Shown: one piece after another, positions 25,153-36,240 of the stretch
Layout of the letters: each line of letters starts with the position of its first letter
How positions within the stretch are numbered: the first letter of the stretch is position 1
Assembly: GCF_046630445.1 (NCBI RefSeq)
Contig: NC_092334.1
Location: 102,247,501-102,311,500, forward strand
Reading direction: 5' to 3'
Source of the DNA: Rutidosis leptorrhynchoides
Lineage: Eukaryota; Streptophyta; Magnoliopsida; Asterales; Asteraceae
DNA length: 64,000 bases
Position numbers and translations under genes: made by a program
Notes under the pieces: generated by a model
Seen by the model: the letters and a program-made list of their open reading frames with translations, nothing else
Database searches by the model: none
Told to the model about the DNA's origin: nothing

Positions 25153-25218
25153 AGTCAACTGAAAGTCAAAGTCAACCGAAAGTCAACTCAAAAGTCAACC
25201 TTGATCAAACTTAGTCAA
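25153..25218 (-). promoter_or_regulatory. Cluster of six W-box cores (TTGACT) in LTR P
   Basis: AGTCAA occurs on the + strand at 25153, 25164, 25170, 25181, 25193 and 25213, that is TTGACT in the sense of the element. WRKY factors bind TTGAC(C/T), and such clusters commonly give stress or pathogen response. Binding here is inference. Confidence 0.55.
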
Positions 25219-27207
25219 CCTTAAATTTTAAAGTGTAAATTATATTAATAATATAAGTTATAATGTTATTTAAAGTCATATATGTATAATCATGTCATAT
25301 CATAAGTTTAATTGAATTAAATTGAATTAATAAGTTAACATAAGTTTAAATGATATAATTAATATAACATAAGTATTTAATTAATTAATTAAATATTAAT
25401 CATAACATAAGTATTATTAATTAATAATAAATTTTTAATCATATCATAAGTATTATTAATTAATAATGAATTATTAATCATATCATAAGTATTTAATTAT
25501 AATTATTAAACCATAAGTATTTAATAATTAAATTATAATTAAATAATAGCTAAGTCTTATAATAATTAAATAATTAATCTTTATTATAAGTCTTATTATA
25601 ATAATCTCATAACATAAGTTTAATACTTATCATAAGTATTTTTCATTAATAATAAAAGTATTATTAATCATAAGTTTAATTAAAAGTTTAATTAAATCAT
25701 AATGTAATTAATAAATGATATAATAAATATATATATCATAAGTCTTAAATTAAAAATAATTACTTTTATATCATAAGTAATTTAATAATAATGAAAATCA
25801 TTATTTATATCATAAGTCCAAATTTTATAACCATAAGTTTAGTTAAACGTTCGTCGGGTCGTAACTTGAGCCCCGGGTGTTGGTTTTCAATGAATTTTAT
25901 ATTTATCCTCGTCTAACCAAACCACCCGACACCTTAGTGTACTCAAGAACACCCTAAATCAGTTCCCAAGTCGTGACCTACAGCCATGAACCAACTTAGA
26001 ACATTAATCTGTTTAAAATCTTGTTTTGGCAATTTAGGGTGATCCGTGGCTCGGATTTCGATGACCCGAACATGAATGTTCATCCAATCATCAATCCTAA
26101 TCCACTAGTACACCCTAGAGCCTTCAAAAATGGTCACAAAGTCGAACCCCAACTGATCATATTCGTTTTTATATTTTAATCCCATCAAAACACCAAATTA
26201 AGCATAACTTTTGATCCGGGACTCGAAATAACATGAATCCAAAGCCTAAAATTATTGTCTTAATGAGAGGAACTCATCTATACACTTTATATTATCAAAA
26301 ACAACAGCCAAATGTACTGATTTAATCAAAAATTCTGCTTTCCCAATTTTATTAAACCGAAAACATACATTAACGAGCATTTCTATGCATACAATCATCA
26401 ATACAACAATACACAAGTACTATATCATCGTAATAACATCAAAATCAGTAAAATTGAAAATGAAAAAGTTAGGATTAGGGTTTATACCCTAATCAAGAAT
26501 TGATTAGTATGAACGCGTAGAGATCGGAGAGATTAATCTGATTATGTTGAAAGCCCTAAAATCCAAGCAAGAATTGATGAAGGATGATGATGATGATGTT
26601 GATGTGGTTGTTGACGACCCCAAAAAAAGAAAAAGAGGAAGAGAGAAAATGTTAGAGAGAAATTAGGTTTAAGTTGGAAATGATTAATGAAATGATAAAA
26701 ATTAAAATGAGGGAACAAGTGAGCTAAACACCCCCCTCCCTTGGGGTGTTCGGCCAAAAAATGGTATGGGGTGGGCCTCCTAGTGGACCAATTTGATAAA
26801 ATGTCTAATAGCTTTTAGCCCGAATGCCCGAACGAAACCCGAAATGCGAAAACACCGCTACGCGATTAAATATTCGGAGAAATAACATATACGCGACAAA
26901 TAAAATATATAAACACTATATATTTTCACATGACATAAAAATATCATATTTAATATAATTGAGATTCGAAAATCTGAAAAGTCTGACCGTTGATTTGAAA
27001 ACCAAAAAGATTCGCTGGATAGAAATCCACGACACGTAGAAACGTACAAAATTTAAATACGAATACAAATGTTCATATAACACATAATAATTAATATATT
27101 ATTACTAAAATAATAATATAAGTCGTAGAATGACGTGGCACGAATAACAATTAACGGACGTTAAATAATAAACGGTAAAAGATAACGGCAAAAGTAGGGT
27201 CGTGACA

Positions 27208-27730
27208 GCGTTCGAGATATTAAGGATCGGAGGTGTGCCAATGTTCCACCATTTGAATTTTTTTTTCCCACGTTTCAAGTGCCACTCTACAGGAGAATAG
27301 GGAATGATCGACACACTCCACGCCATCATCGCACACCGGACACCGGATCGTTCCTAGGTCCATTCCACGTTTATCTAGTTCTACTCTTGTTGGTAACCGG
27401 TTTAGCCTTGCCCTCCAAACAAAAAGCTCCACTTCAAGTGGAACGCTTCTATTGCGAATGGTGGCAATGGGATTTGAAAGGGCATTATATTCGGCTTTCG
27501 CGATAAGATTAGTGAGGGAGTTCACCGAGAACAAGCCATTAGGAGATAACGCCCATGTCCAATCTTCTTTACCGGACCTACAAGGAACAAAACTAGACAA
27601 AATATTAGAAAGATTGGTGACGTCCCCTAATACTCTCCCCGAGATACTACGTGACCAACACCAATGATAAAGGGTACGGTTGTCCTCCCAACAAATCCGG
27701 TCAAAGACGGTTGCATTTTGGTTGTTTTAT
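27208..27730 (-). pseudogene. LINE reverse transcriptase C-terminal (zf-RVT) fragment
   Basis: The minus strand encodes NRTLYHWCWSRSISGRVLGD, then DWTWALSPNGLFSVNSL, VELFVWRARLNRLPTRVELD and KRGMDLGTIRCPVCDDGVEC followed by DHSLFSCRVALETWEKK. This is the zf-RVT region of plant L1-type LINEs, with the CPxC...H...C zinc-binding residues kept. The frame is open from about 27726 to 27220. The left side is cut by the insertion of P at 27207, and a stop and loss of similarity end it on the right. No endonuclease or RT palm is present. Confidence 0.85.
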
Positions 27731-29761
27731 CCTCTTCAAGTAAAAGTATGACTATGTATATCTTACCTTTTATACTTCGGATCGGCATGATCGGATAATG
27801 TTGTATAGTTGTATTGTATACTAACTTTATTGACGTATGTATTTATTTATCAAAAATGCCATAAATTTAACATCCTAGATCAATCAACTGCATTACATAA
27901 GGTCTTTGTAAAGTCTTATGCTACATAAATGTCTAATTTCTTGCATCAAATAAGCATAACCTTTGAATGTCAATAGACTAAAATTCATCTATTAAATAAG
28001 GTTTTTGTAACTTCCCAAAGACGTGATGTAATTTAATTTACTAAGTACGATATGTATAATGAGTGATTGACTAATTAATACGGAGTATTATTTTAAAAAG
28101 CATCACACGATAGTATTGTGTTGGTGTCCTCTTATAAAAGATTTCAGGTTAATTTATATCTTTTTTTTTTTTTTTTTTTTCCTTCTTAAATCTTAGTAAC
28201 AACACATATTAATGTTAATAGAGGATGAGTAAAAAACGATTACAAAACTCGTTTTGAACACAACTTTTTAATGAAAATACTCACCTTCTCTTATCTTTAT
28301 AGAAAGACAATATATTCATGACAACAAATTAAAAATAATATGACATATGACTGTAGCGTGTGTAAAAGAAGGATATTAATCGAAATCCGTTAATTTAAGA
28401 CAAATAAGTTAAACATGATATTAGTAAAATTTAGTCGTATGAGTTTGAGTGCACGAGATACATGCCTGGTTCACAGCATAAAATTAGGACTAATAAATAA
28501 TCAGCATCTGATTATTACGAGTATTTTTTTTTTTTTTTTTTTTTTAAGAAGCTTCAAAATCCTATTGGAAGTTTGACTTTATTTACAAAAACTAATCTTG
28601 ACGGGAATTAGCAAACCATTTTAAGATAAAATTTGCATTAATTACCACGAGAGATAATTTTGGTAATTTCAGCTAACTTTCTCATATTAAAATAAGAGAT
28701 AATTTTCACATACCACTTTTTAATTCATGTACACCTAATTACCTAGTTTATCCTTAATTATACTTATAATAATACTATAAGTTCAGCTTCCTAAGAGCAT
28801 AACTGTGATTTTATAAGATAAAAGTGTACATGGATCAAAAATTGGTGTGTAAGAATCACCTCTCTGTTAAAATACTCATACATGGAAATGATTTCATTTC
28901 AATAACCTTTTCTACAACTAGCCCAAAGTCTCAAACAACTTCAACGCGCAAAATACATTTCATATGTAAGCTTGTTTTATAAAACTAATTTCAGTTTATA
29001 CGTGGAGTTAGAAAATTTATAAGATTTGTTGGAGTAATCGAGTGTTGTGGATGATATGTAGTTATGTGAAGAAATTGTCATGACGTGATAATATTGTGCC
29101 AGAGTGCCATAGAATGTTATTGACTGATGTGACAAAATATAATTATAATTGAAAGAAAAGAGAGATGAAAAATAGATTAATTATCACTAACTCATCAGAA
29201 GCAAGTACCGTTGTGATGCCCGTTGAAACTCGGCAACTCGCCCCACTTTATGACAGGATTCTATAACAGACGTTGTGCATTTTGTGGGTGTCCACTTAGG
29301 ATGCCAATGTCTATTCAACGCAAATTAAGTTTATGGCTTATTTGTGATGGTTAAACAAGTTAAGTGAAACGAAAAAGTAGTACTCATGAGTTATCATTGT
29401 TATTTGTTTTTACTGTTCATATATGTGGTGCGGGTTTCATTTTGGACACTCAGTTGGAGGCGGGTATAGCAACTGTGGTAGATGAACGCGTGGGTGGACA
29501 TGTGGTTCAGTCCCCCTGAGTGATCCTTAACTAACTGTAAAAACCGAACTTTGTTGTATCATTCCAATAGGATTATCCTTGAACAAACTAGTACAATAAT
29601 TAACATGTGGTACCATAACTTAATGTTATCAAGGAAGATCAAAAGTTTTTGGCATTAAAGATAAAGAAATGCAAGTTTAAAAGAAAGTATTAAATTAGAT
29701 ATACGAATGCACCATTGTATAAAGAGAAGATGTAAGTGGCAGAAATTAATTATAAACATTA
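27731..29761. other. Intergenic DNA with no gene recognised
   Basis: AT-rich sequence without a credible coding frame. It has two long T runs (about 28157-28180 and 28527-28545), which could be tails of minus-strand retroposed copies, but I could not find flanking duplications. Nothing else is identifiable. Confidence 0.5.
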
Positions 29762-29769
29762 GGTCCATT

Positions 29770-30170
29770 CAAGGTTGCAAAATTCGCTATTCGGGGATTA
29801 ATCAGTCGGGACTTTGAAAGGATTAATCGTCAATTCGGGGATTAATCGGATTGTACTGTATACATTTAAATATTAAATTTTAAAAATTATATGTGTAACT
29901 ATAGAAAAAAACCATAAATATAAAGATAATTATAACATAATTGTCTAAAATTGTTCATTTTGCTTCAAAACAATAAAATTCTAGTTTAAATTCATGTTAA
30001 AATGTTAACCAATTTTGACTTTCACTGTCTTTGATTACCAAATTCGATTTTGATCTATCAATTGATGTTGACCGTTTAATTAAACGGATTTTTGAAAATT
30101 TGAACGGATTGCTCCTTAAAATGATTAATCGGGGATTAATCGGCGAGTAATCGGGTTTTTTACAACACTG
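29770..30170. mobile_element. hAT-type MITE (401 bp) with 8-bp TSD
   Basis: It is flanked by perfect 8-bp duplications GGTCCATT (29762-29769 and 30171-30178). The ends are CAAGGTTGCAAAA and, inverted, CAGTGTTGTAAAAAA, the hAT-like CAGTGTTGCAAA terminus with small changes. Sub-terminal GGGGATTAATCGG words recur at both ends. There is no transposase frame, so it is non-autonomous. It lies about 1.1 kb upstream of the zinc-finger gene. Confidence 0.88.
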
Positions 30171-30178
30171 GGTCCATT

Positions 30179-31239
30179 TGTAAATGTAAATATATTTTGT
30201 AAGTGTATCAATCGTTTTGATATGTATCATATCAATATCAATCTTATCTTATTATAGATGATACCAGATAATTTAAACTTTAAACTTCAAAATTTAAAAA
30301 TTTCGGGTTTACCTATACAATCTGGTTTTATTTATTCGGACCCTAGACTATGACCCGATTATTCATTCCTCCTTTTTATCCAATATCACATTACATATTC
30401 AATTATTATTTCCTTTGTTATATCAAAAGTCTCTAAACTCCACACTTAATTGTTATTTCAAAAGATATTACAAGTCATTAATAACATTCAATTACGTTAG
30501 TAAAAGTAAATTTATACTTTTATTTATTCTTAGAGTACATGTCACTCCAAATATTTAATTAGTTATATATCAATATCAATCAATGTTATTTCTTTCACTA
30601 TATTTCAAATTAAATAAAACGTGCATTCTCTTTACCAAAGAAATTTCTACTTCACTTTCATGTTATAAATCAAAATAAAACGCGTAAGACACACCACTAG
30701 CTAAATTACTTAAGGGACTAAATTCGTCGATATCAGATTCTCAAGGGGCTTAAACTGTTTTTTCTTCTACTTATCTTGAGGTGGGTGACTAGGTGGCCTA
30801 TTGGTCAAACATTTAACTTGATATAAATAATAACTTTATTTTAGCCAAAATAAATAAAAAAAAATACATTTTTTGCACGTACAGTATATGTGTGTGTGTG
30901 AGAGAGAGAGTGAGAAAAAGATGGAGATTGTGAAACCGGGATAAGAGGCAAACGGAGAGCGAACGTGATGGTCAATTTCCCTCAACTCAAACACACACAC
31001 TCACACACACACACACTAATCTACATGGCAGTTAACAAACACTCATCAAGTTTTTAACTTTCTTTTATTTTCTTAATATTTTCACAAACCCCACATCTTA
31101 CAGCTAAATCCTTCAGCTCAATACCTCATTTTTTTACATAATTCTTGCAAAACCCTAGCTTGTTTTTCTTGAATTACATCATTCATCTTTGATCCTTGAA
31201 TTGTTTCCCGATTAGGGTTTGTTTTTTATCGATCGATTA
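30179..31239 (+). promoter_or_regulatory. Promoter and 5' UTR region of the ZAT-type gene
   Basis: A TATAAATA box at 30822-30829 is a plausible core promoter. Between it and the ATG lie a GT/GA repeat (30887-30915), a CA repeat (about 30990-31016) and two telobox words (AAACCCTA near 31151, and its complement TAGGGTTT at 31213-31220). A 5' UTR of about 380 bases is implied. GA/CT stretches and teloboxes are common in plant 5' UTRs and can recruit GAGA-binding and Polycomb factors; that role here is inference. Confidence 0.5.
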
Positions 31240-32631
31240 ATGGAAGAAGATAAAGATAAAGATCAGATCATCATCGGATCATCATCATCACCATCGATTG
31301 ATGGTAGCAAGTTTGTAATAAAACTCAAGATCCCAAAGCTTGAGAACGATACGATCGAAAGCGTGAATATAATGACGAACGAAGCTAAAAGTGTTTGTCC
31401 AGAATGTAATAAAGAGTTCAGCTCAGGTAAAGCTTTAGGTGGTCATATGAGAATTCATGCTCATTCTTTTAACAAAAACCCTAATTTTATAAAACCAAAA
31501 AAGTATAAAAAACAACATCATAAAAAACCCAATTATTTGAGTTCAGTTATAAATCATGAAGGTAACCCTACATGTTCTCAATGTGGTAAATCATTCCCTT
31601 CAATGAAATCACTTTTTGGTCACATGAGATGTCACCCTGAACGTTTTTGGCGTGGTATTTTGCAACCTAAAGTGTCAAAAAGTTATCTTTTTGGATCTGA
31701 ATCTTCTTCTGTAAGTATAAATCAAGAAAATGATAATAATGATGGTGGTAAATTGGTAGTTGATTTGGTTAATTCTTTGAGTGGGTGGGGAGCGACGGAA
31801 AGGCGCGGCCGGCCGTCGCTAAAATCGAATAAGGATAAGGATAAAGATGAAGATGAAGATAGTGTTTTGCTTGAAGCAGTTGAGGATTTAATGAGTTTAG
31901 CTCAAGGTATGAATTTTGAGGGTTCTAATAGTAATTCATTAAGTAATAAAGGGAAATTGTCACAAGTGAGTATGGAACTAGATGATTGTAATGATGATTT
32001 TGATATTGATATTGAGATTAATACTAAACAACAACAACATGTTGTTTACAAGAGTCCTAATAATAAGATCAAGAAAAGAAAGAAGATGAAGCTCATGATG
32101 GATTTGGAACCTGATCAAAATGTTGTGGTTGGTGATGTTGAGTGTAAGTATAAATGTGCCACATGTGATAAATGTTTTAGTAGTCATCAAGCTCTTGGTG
32201 GACATAGGTCAAGTCATAATAAAGTTAAGATTCCATCACTATTAATTGATCATGTTTATCATGAACAACAAGGTGATAAATTTGATCAGAGCTTTGAGTT
32301 TGCAGGACATGATGGTGTTAGTAATAGTAGTAGTGTGCATCAATGTGAGATTTGTGATAAGGTTTTTGCTACTGGGCAAGCTTTGGGCGGGCATAAAAGG
32401 TGTCATTGGACTGGAATTAGTGAGCCACAACATGTTCAAGATCAAGTTCAAGTTGAAGCTCAAGGTCCATCAAGTCAGATTACATCTATTGGAGAAAATT
32501 CAGGAAATGGGAGGAAGGTTTTGGAGTTTGATTTAAACGAGATTCCATGTAGTATGATTGAAGAAGATGAAGCTGGAAATGGGAATGGAATAGGGTATGC
32601 ATCTTCATCATACAACTCAAACATGGGTTAG
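31240..32631 (+). CDS. C2H2 zinc-finger repressor, ZAT4/ZAT9-like, four fingers with EAR motif
   Basis: A single uninterrupted frame of 463 residues from ATG 31240, the first ATG of the transcript region. Four C2H2 fingers: 1 at C53-H73 with KALGGH; 2 at C112-H132 with KSLFGH; 3 at C306-H326 and 4 at C369-H389, both with plant-specific QALGGH. A basic stretch KIKKRKKMK (276-284) is a likely nuclear signal, RRGRP (188-192) resembles an AT-hook, and LEFDLNEIP (428-436) is a DLNxxP/EAR repression motif. The family comprises nuclear DNA-binding repressors often tied to stress or development. Finger 2 departs from the QALGGH consensus, so its DNA contacts probably differ. The length exceeds the roughly 270-315 residues of ZAT1, ZAT4 and ZAT9, mainly through an acidic spacer between fingers 2 and 3. 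No intron is needed, as usual for the family. Confidence 0.93.
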   Translation: MEEDKDKDQIIIGSSSSPSIDGSKFVIKLKIPKLENDTIESVNIMTNEAKSVCPECNKEFSSGKALGGHMRIHAHSFNKNPNFIKPKKYKKQHHKKPNYLSSVINHEGNPTCSQCGKSFPSMKSLFGHMRCHPERFWRGILQPKVSKSYLFGSESSSVSINQENDNNDGGKLVVDLVNSLSGWGATERRGRPSLKSNKDKDKDEDEDSVLLEAVEDLMSLAQGMNFEGSNSNSLSNKGKLSQVSMELDDCNDDFDIDIEINTKQQQHVVYKSPNNKIKKRKKMKLMMDLEPDQNVVVGDVECKYKCATCDKCFSSHQALGGHRSSHNKVKIPSLLIDHVYHEQQGDKFDQSFEFAGHDGVSNSSSVHQCEICDKVFATGQALGGHKRCHWTGISEPQHVQDQVQVEAQGPSSQITSIGENSGNGRKVLEFDLNEIPCSMIEEDEAGNGNGIGYASSSYNSNMG

Positions 32632-33287
32632 TTTTAGTAGTTCCTTTTAGTTGTTTTATGATTATGATCATCTTTGTTTTTGTTTTAGTGTTTCTTGAAA
32701 AACTGGTTACTTTTTGCAAGTATGATCATCAGTTAATATGTTGCTGGTATTTTGTGTTGAATTTTGTTGATGATGATGATGACATGCAATGCAAATAGTG
32801 TTGGATATGGGTAGATGGGAAAGTTCCAAAATGCCCTTTTTTTTTTTTGTAGGTATAGTATAGTAGCATGTACTATGATGATGTTATGATGTATGCAATG
32901 GGTGGTGCGTAAATCTTTTTGCAAATCAATCACTAAATAGCAGTACTCTGAGTTTTCTGTGATTATCTTTTTTCAAAGATTTTGTGGTGTTCAATGTGCT
33001 AGCTTCATCTAGTTAACTTTGAAAATTTATTTATTTAAAAAATTTTTCTTAAAAAAGTTTTGATTTGCATTAGCTCATATTTACTTCAAAGTTTGTCTTA
33101 TTTTGAGTAGATAAAAACAAGTGAAGTTTTTAACTTTTTAATTAGTGTTCTGATTGGTGTGAAAAGGAATATTTTGTTTATTTTAAAGGTAGATATAAAA
33201 TAAATATAAATATAATATAAAAAAATAATAATAATAAAAAATAAATAAATAACTAATATTAAATATTGTTGGAAATATAGTTGGGGA
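32632..33287. other. 3' flank of the ZAT-type gene
   Basis: Non-coding, T-rich just after the stop and then increasingly AT-rich. I see no clear polyadenylation signal that stands out and no other gene. Confidence 0.5.
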
Positions 33288-33295
33288 GTTGCAAG

Positions 33296-33975
33296 TAGGG
33301 ACGGCAATGGATGTTCCATCCATGGATATTCACCCGATCCGATCCATTTATAATGGATATGGATGATGTAAATGGACGGTTAATGGATATGGATGATCTA
33401 AATATTTCGTGGATCGGATATGGATGACAATATGTCATCCATGGATATATCCATTACCACCCGAAATACATTCATATATTGATATAAACGTACTAAAATA
33501 TATTTATAAACATCTACATATCGATATACATATACATATAACATATAAATTCTTAATTTATTAATGAAAATAAGGGTTATGATCGACACAATTAATAATT
33601 TGTTAATAACAACACTTAAATAACACATTTATAATAGTTTAAACGTATATTTACTTATATTATAACGCATTTTGCTCAATAAAGTCAAAATCGGAGACAA
33701 ATTACATCCAAACCTTAGTAAGAAACCAATAATATTAAGATTAAATATTTATATTTGTTATGCTCTATATAAAATTGTCAAAATTTTCGTTAGATTAACG
33801 TTTCATTTAATATCCAACGGATATCCATTAACCCGCTTAATCCAACGGAAATGGATATGGATGGATGAACAAAAATTAAATGGATATGGATATGAATATG
33901 GATGAACAAAAACTAAATGGATATGGATATGGATATGGCATCACCCGATCCAAATTCGATCCATTGCGATTCCTA
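33296..33975. mobile_element. hAT-like non-autonomous element (680 bp) with 8-bp TSD
   Basis: Perfect duplications GTTGCAAG flank it (33288-33295 and 33976-33983). Ends TAGGGACGGCAATGG and CCATTGCGATTCCTA are inverted repeats with three mismatches. Both sub-terminal regions are filled with GGATATGGAT and GATCCATT words in opposite orientation, as in transposase-binding arrays of hAT elements. No transposase frame exists. Together with 29770-30170 it brackets the zinc-finger gene. Confidence 0.88.
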
Positions 33976-33983
33976 GTTGCAAG

Positions 33984-34511
33984 GTAACCAACCAAAAAGG
34001 TAGGGGGTGTGTGGAGTCGACAGGTAGTGGAAGAAGTCTTTGGAATGGGACAAAGTCAAAGCAGGATGGTCATTCTTGTGGACCAGACCAAATTGCTGGA
34101 ATTTTTGTCAATTCATATTCATATTTCTCATACTAGAATCAATGAAATTTTCTCAAGTCACAATTTGGTCACTAATTTGGGATCTAAGACAAGCATCAAA
34201 TCAAATACATTATTTGATGAGCAGCCATGTAAAACATGATACTATAGTGATGTCTAATTTGGTCCAAACAAATAAAACCCTTTTGAAAATTAATAGATCA
34301 TAATTTGAAGATGAAAACATTGTTTTATTTTGAAAGGCAAATCATTTCATTTCAAACCAAGTTTTTTTTTTGTTCTTGAAAACATTGTTTTATGTTACGA
34401 TTTACAAGTGGCATTATGAAAAATAGAGTTTTTAATACTTTAAGAAACTTTTTACGTCACTTTTATAAACGTTGATACTGTTCTCTCCCACCCTCCTACC
34501 TTACCAAATTG
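33984..34511. other. Intergenic DNA with no gene recognised
   Basis: Short overlapping frames (34009-34303) have no recognisable domain and no conservation evidence. I see no mobile-element ends inside. Confidence 0.4.
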
Positions 34512-34514
34512 TTA

Positions 34515-35518
34515 GAGTGCTGGGAGTGGGGTGCCGTCTCCACCTCGTTGCACAGCAGGTGACTGAGTCACCCACTCCCCACTTGCGTCGCGCCTAGCCT
34601 TTTCCCATGGGTCAGTCTCATATGCGACGGACTTTTAACGTTCAGATTTTTATTTTTATTTTTATTTTTATTTTTTTATTAACCTCCAATTTATTTTTCT
34701 ATATATACCATTCACCTTCACACTTCAAACACACAACCAAAAACACACTTCAAACTAAAAAAAAAATGAATTCTTGCATTGTTTCGTTAAATGTTTACCA
34801 CGGTGGAGAGCTGAGCGAGGACTGAAAAACGTATTCCAACACGAAATGTATGACATTCAAGTCCCTCAACGTTAATGGGTGGGACACAGAGCGTTTGTTC
34901 AGCTACATTTCGAGGCCTCAGATTTTATGTACATTGTTCCACAAACTCAGACCTTTGAGTTTTTCACGACTGAACAAAAATGGAAAGAACTAGTCGGAAA
35001 AGCAAAACTCAACTCCGAGCCTATCGACTTGTATTGTATCCACATATGGTCCCGTAAATTCATCCGCCGCCCACATCCTCACTACCCCGCTCAACGAGAG
35101 CGATGAGGGATACAATAGTCCTAGCCCGTGAAAGGCTCGATCGGACGGTTAATATTTAGGAAATTTCAGTTTGTATTTTTATTTTTAGGACTTGTAATGT
35201 TTTTTTTTTTTTTTTTAATTTTAGGTTCGTAATGTTTTTCTTTTTAGGAATCGTAATGTTTTTTTTTTAATTTTTAGGAATCGTAATTTTTTTATTTTTA
35301 GGAAATGTAATGTTTTTTTTTATTTTTAATGAAAGTTATTTCTATTTATGTTAATTTTTATAAGTTTATTAATTTATGTTATATTTTAAATCATTATTAA
35401 AATAATAATAAAAATAAAAACTGACATGTTCAAGTGACATAGGTTACTCGTCACTTTTTCTGACTCAGCAAGTCACATCTGACATGCTAAGTGACCTGGG
35501 TCACCACTCTCAGTACTC
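34515..35518 (+). mobile_element. 1.0-kb TIR element with TTA duplication
   Basis: It is flanked by TTA (34512-34514 and 35519-35521). Termini GAGTGCTGGGAGTGG and, inverted, GAGTACTGAGAGTGG match at 13 of 15 bases. GTGACTGAGTCACC-type words lie near the left end, with relatives near the right. A 3-bp TTA duplication points to the PIF/Harbinger superfamily. The element keeps a TATATATA box (34700-34707), a start codon and a fragment of a protein, so it looks like an internal-deletion derivative. The 3' part holds five T-rich repeats containing TTAGGAATCGTAATG (35187-35312). Confidence 0.7.
34766..35103 (+). pseudogene. Broken N-terminal fragment of a transposon protein
   Basis: The first frame reads MNSCIVSLNVYHGGELSED, then TGA, then in frame KTYSNTKCMTFKSLNVNGWD and ERLFSYISR. 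A second frame (from about 34882) continues with VQLHFEASDFMYIV and EFFTTEQKWKELVGKAKLNS, ending RER and a TGA. Sequence LNVYHGGEL...CMTFKSLNVNGWD resembles the N-terminus of Mutator-like transposase proteins common in plants (recognition from memory). One nonsense codon and one frameshift or small deletion make it dead, and the catalytic part is absent. Confidence 0.5.
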
Positions 35519-35521
35519 TTA

Positions 35522-35747
35522 AAAAATCGCTGTGTTGACACAGGTATTAACCTTTACTACAGTATATTGTTGATCAAGATTTGTTATCTCGAATGATGTG
35601 TAAAATACAATAAAAAAGTTTACTTGGTCACAAAGAATGCATTAAATTAAAATCTCGGCTGTTATTACTCGTCATAATTTCATTTCCAATATTTTCTTTG
35701 AGTCGTCTCAAATTATATGTTCATTTCTATAAATCAATAAAATTTAA
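35522..35747. other. Intergenic spacer
   Basis: About 225 AT-rich bases with nothing recognised. Confidence 0.4.
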
Positions 35748-36240
35748 GGGCGTGTTTGTTACCTTTTAACTGAATGGTTTAAATGAACCATTCATCATTT
35801 AACGCGTTTGTTTCTGACCTCTAAATAACATATATTTATATATATTCAGAGTTAAACACTCCTTTAACAATTAAACACCTAAATTTTATGTAATATCTTT
35901 CTCATATCGTATAAACAACACTTAAAAAGAACAAGTATTTTGAATTTTTGATTCATATAACACGTTTTTTTGGTTAGCAAAGAAACCCTCCTATGAACGA
36001 GAACATTGACTCCTCCATAGGAGATAAAACCTCGGGGTACCGGGTGAATTGCGCATTATGCGCATCCTCTAGTCACACTCCTTTTTTGAACAATTTGGCA
36101 TAATTCATGTAACGCGTTAATAAAGTAATTTTACTTACCTTACATCGTTTATTTAAAATAATTATGAAACAGTTTATTTTCATTCAGAATCAAATTTATT
36201 AAAAGGCTATATACCATTCAAATCATTTAGCCAAATTAAG
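35748..36240. mobile_element. Tourist-like MITE related to those in the WIP intron
   Basis: It starts GGGCGTGTTTGTTACC and shares ACTGAATGG, AACGCGTTTGTTTCTGACC and CATTCAGAATCAA blocks with the MITEs at 38326-39136. The end near 36240 (CATTTAGCCAAATTAAG) is worn. A run of T's follows. It appears to be interrupted by a retroposed sequence at about 35967-36085. Confidence 0.6.
35967..36085 (-). mobile_element. Possible SINE fragment inserted in the MITE
   Basis: About 120 bases absent from the related MITEs. On the minus strand it ends TTTCTTTGCTAACC followed by a poly-A run, typical of a retroposed tail. An upstream GAGGTTTTATCTCC resembles a weak box B. No clean duplication was found, so this is tentative. 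Confidence 0.35.

Larger units (their letters stand above)
23961..27207 (-). mobile_element. 5' LTR of gypsy element P (about 3.25 kb)
   Basis: On the minus strand it starts TGTCACGACCCTAC (27207) and ends GGTTCGTTAAA next to the PBS; the expected final CA looks mutated. It contains GATAGATCTATC (24606-24617), a diverged copy of the splice-donor-like element (near 24280), a 17-bp tandem repeat, six TTGACT boxes and an extended AT-rich part with many CATAAGT words (25210-25840). The right flank is a LINE fragment, which is the target. The other LTR of P is outside the window. Confidence 0.85.

Noticed and set aside
26542-26757. A His-rich 71-codon minus frame
   Set aside because: It is a GAT/ATC-type simple repeat inside LTR P without coding features.
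31219-31239. An upstream TTG start for the zinc-finger protein
   Set aside because: Plant nuclear genes start at ATG; the first in-frame ATG is 31240.
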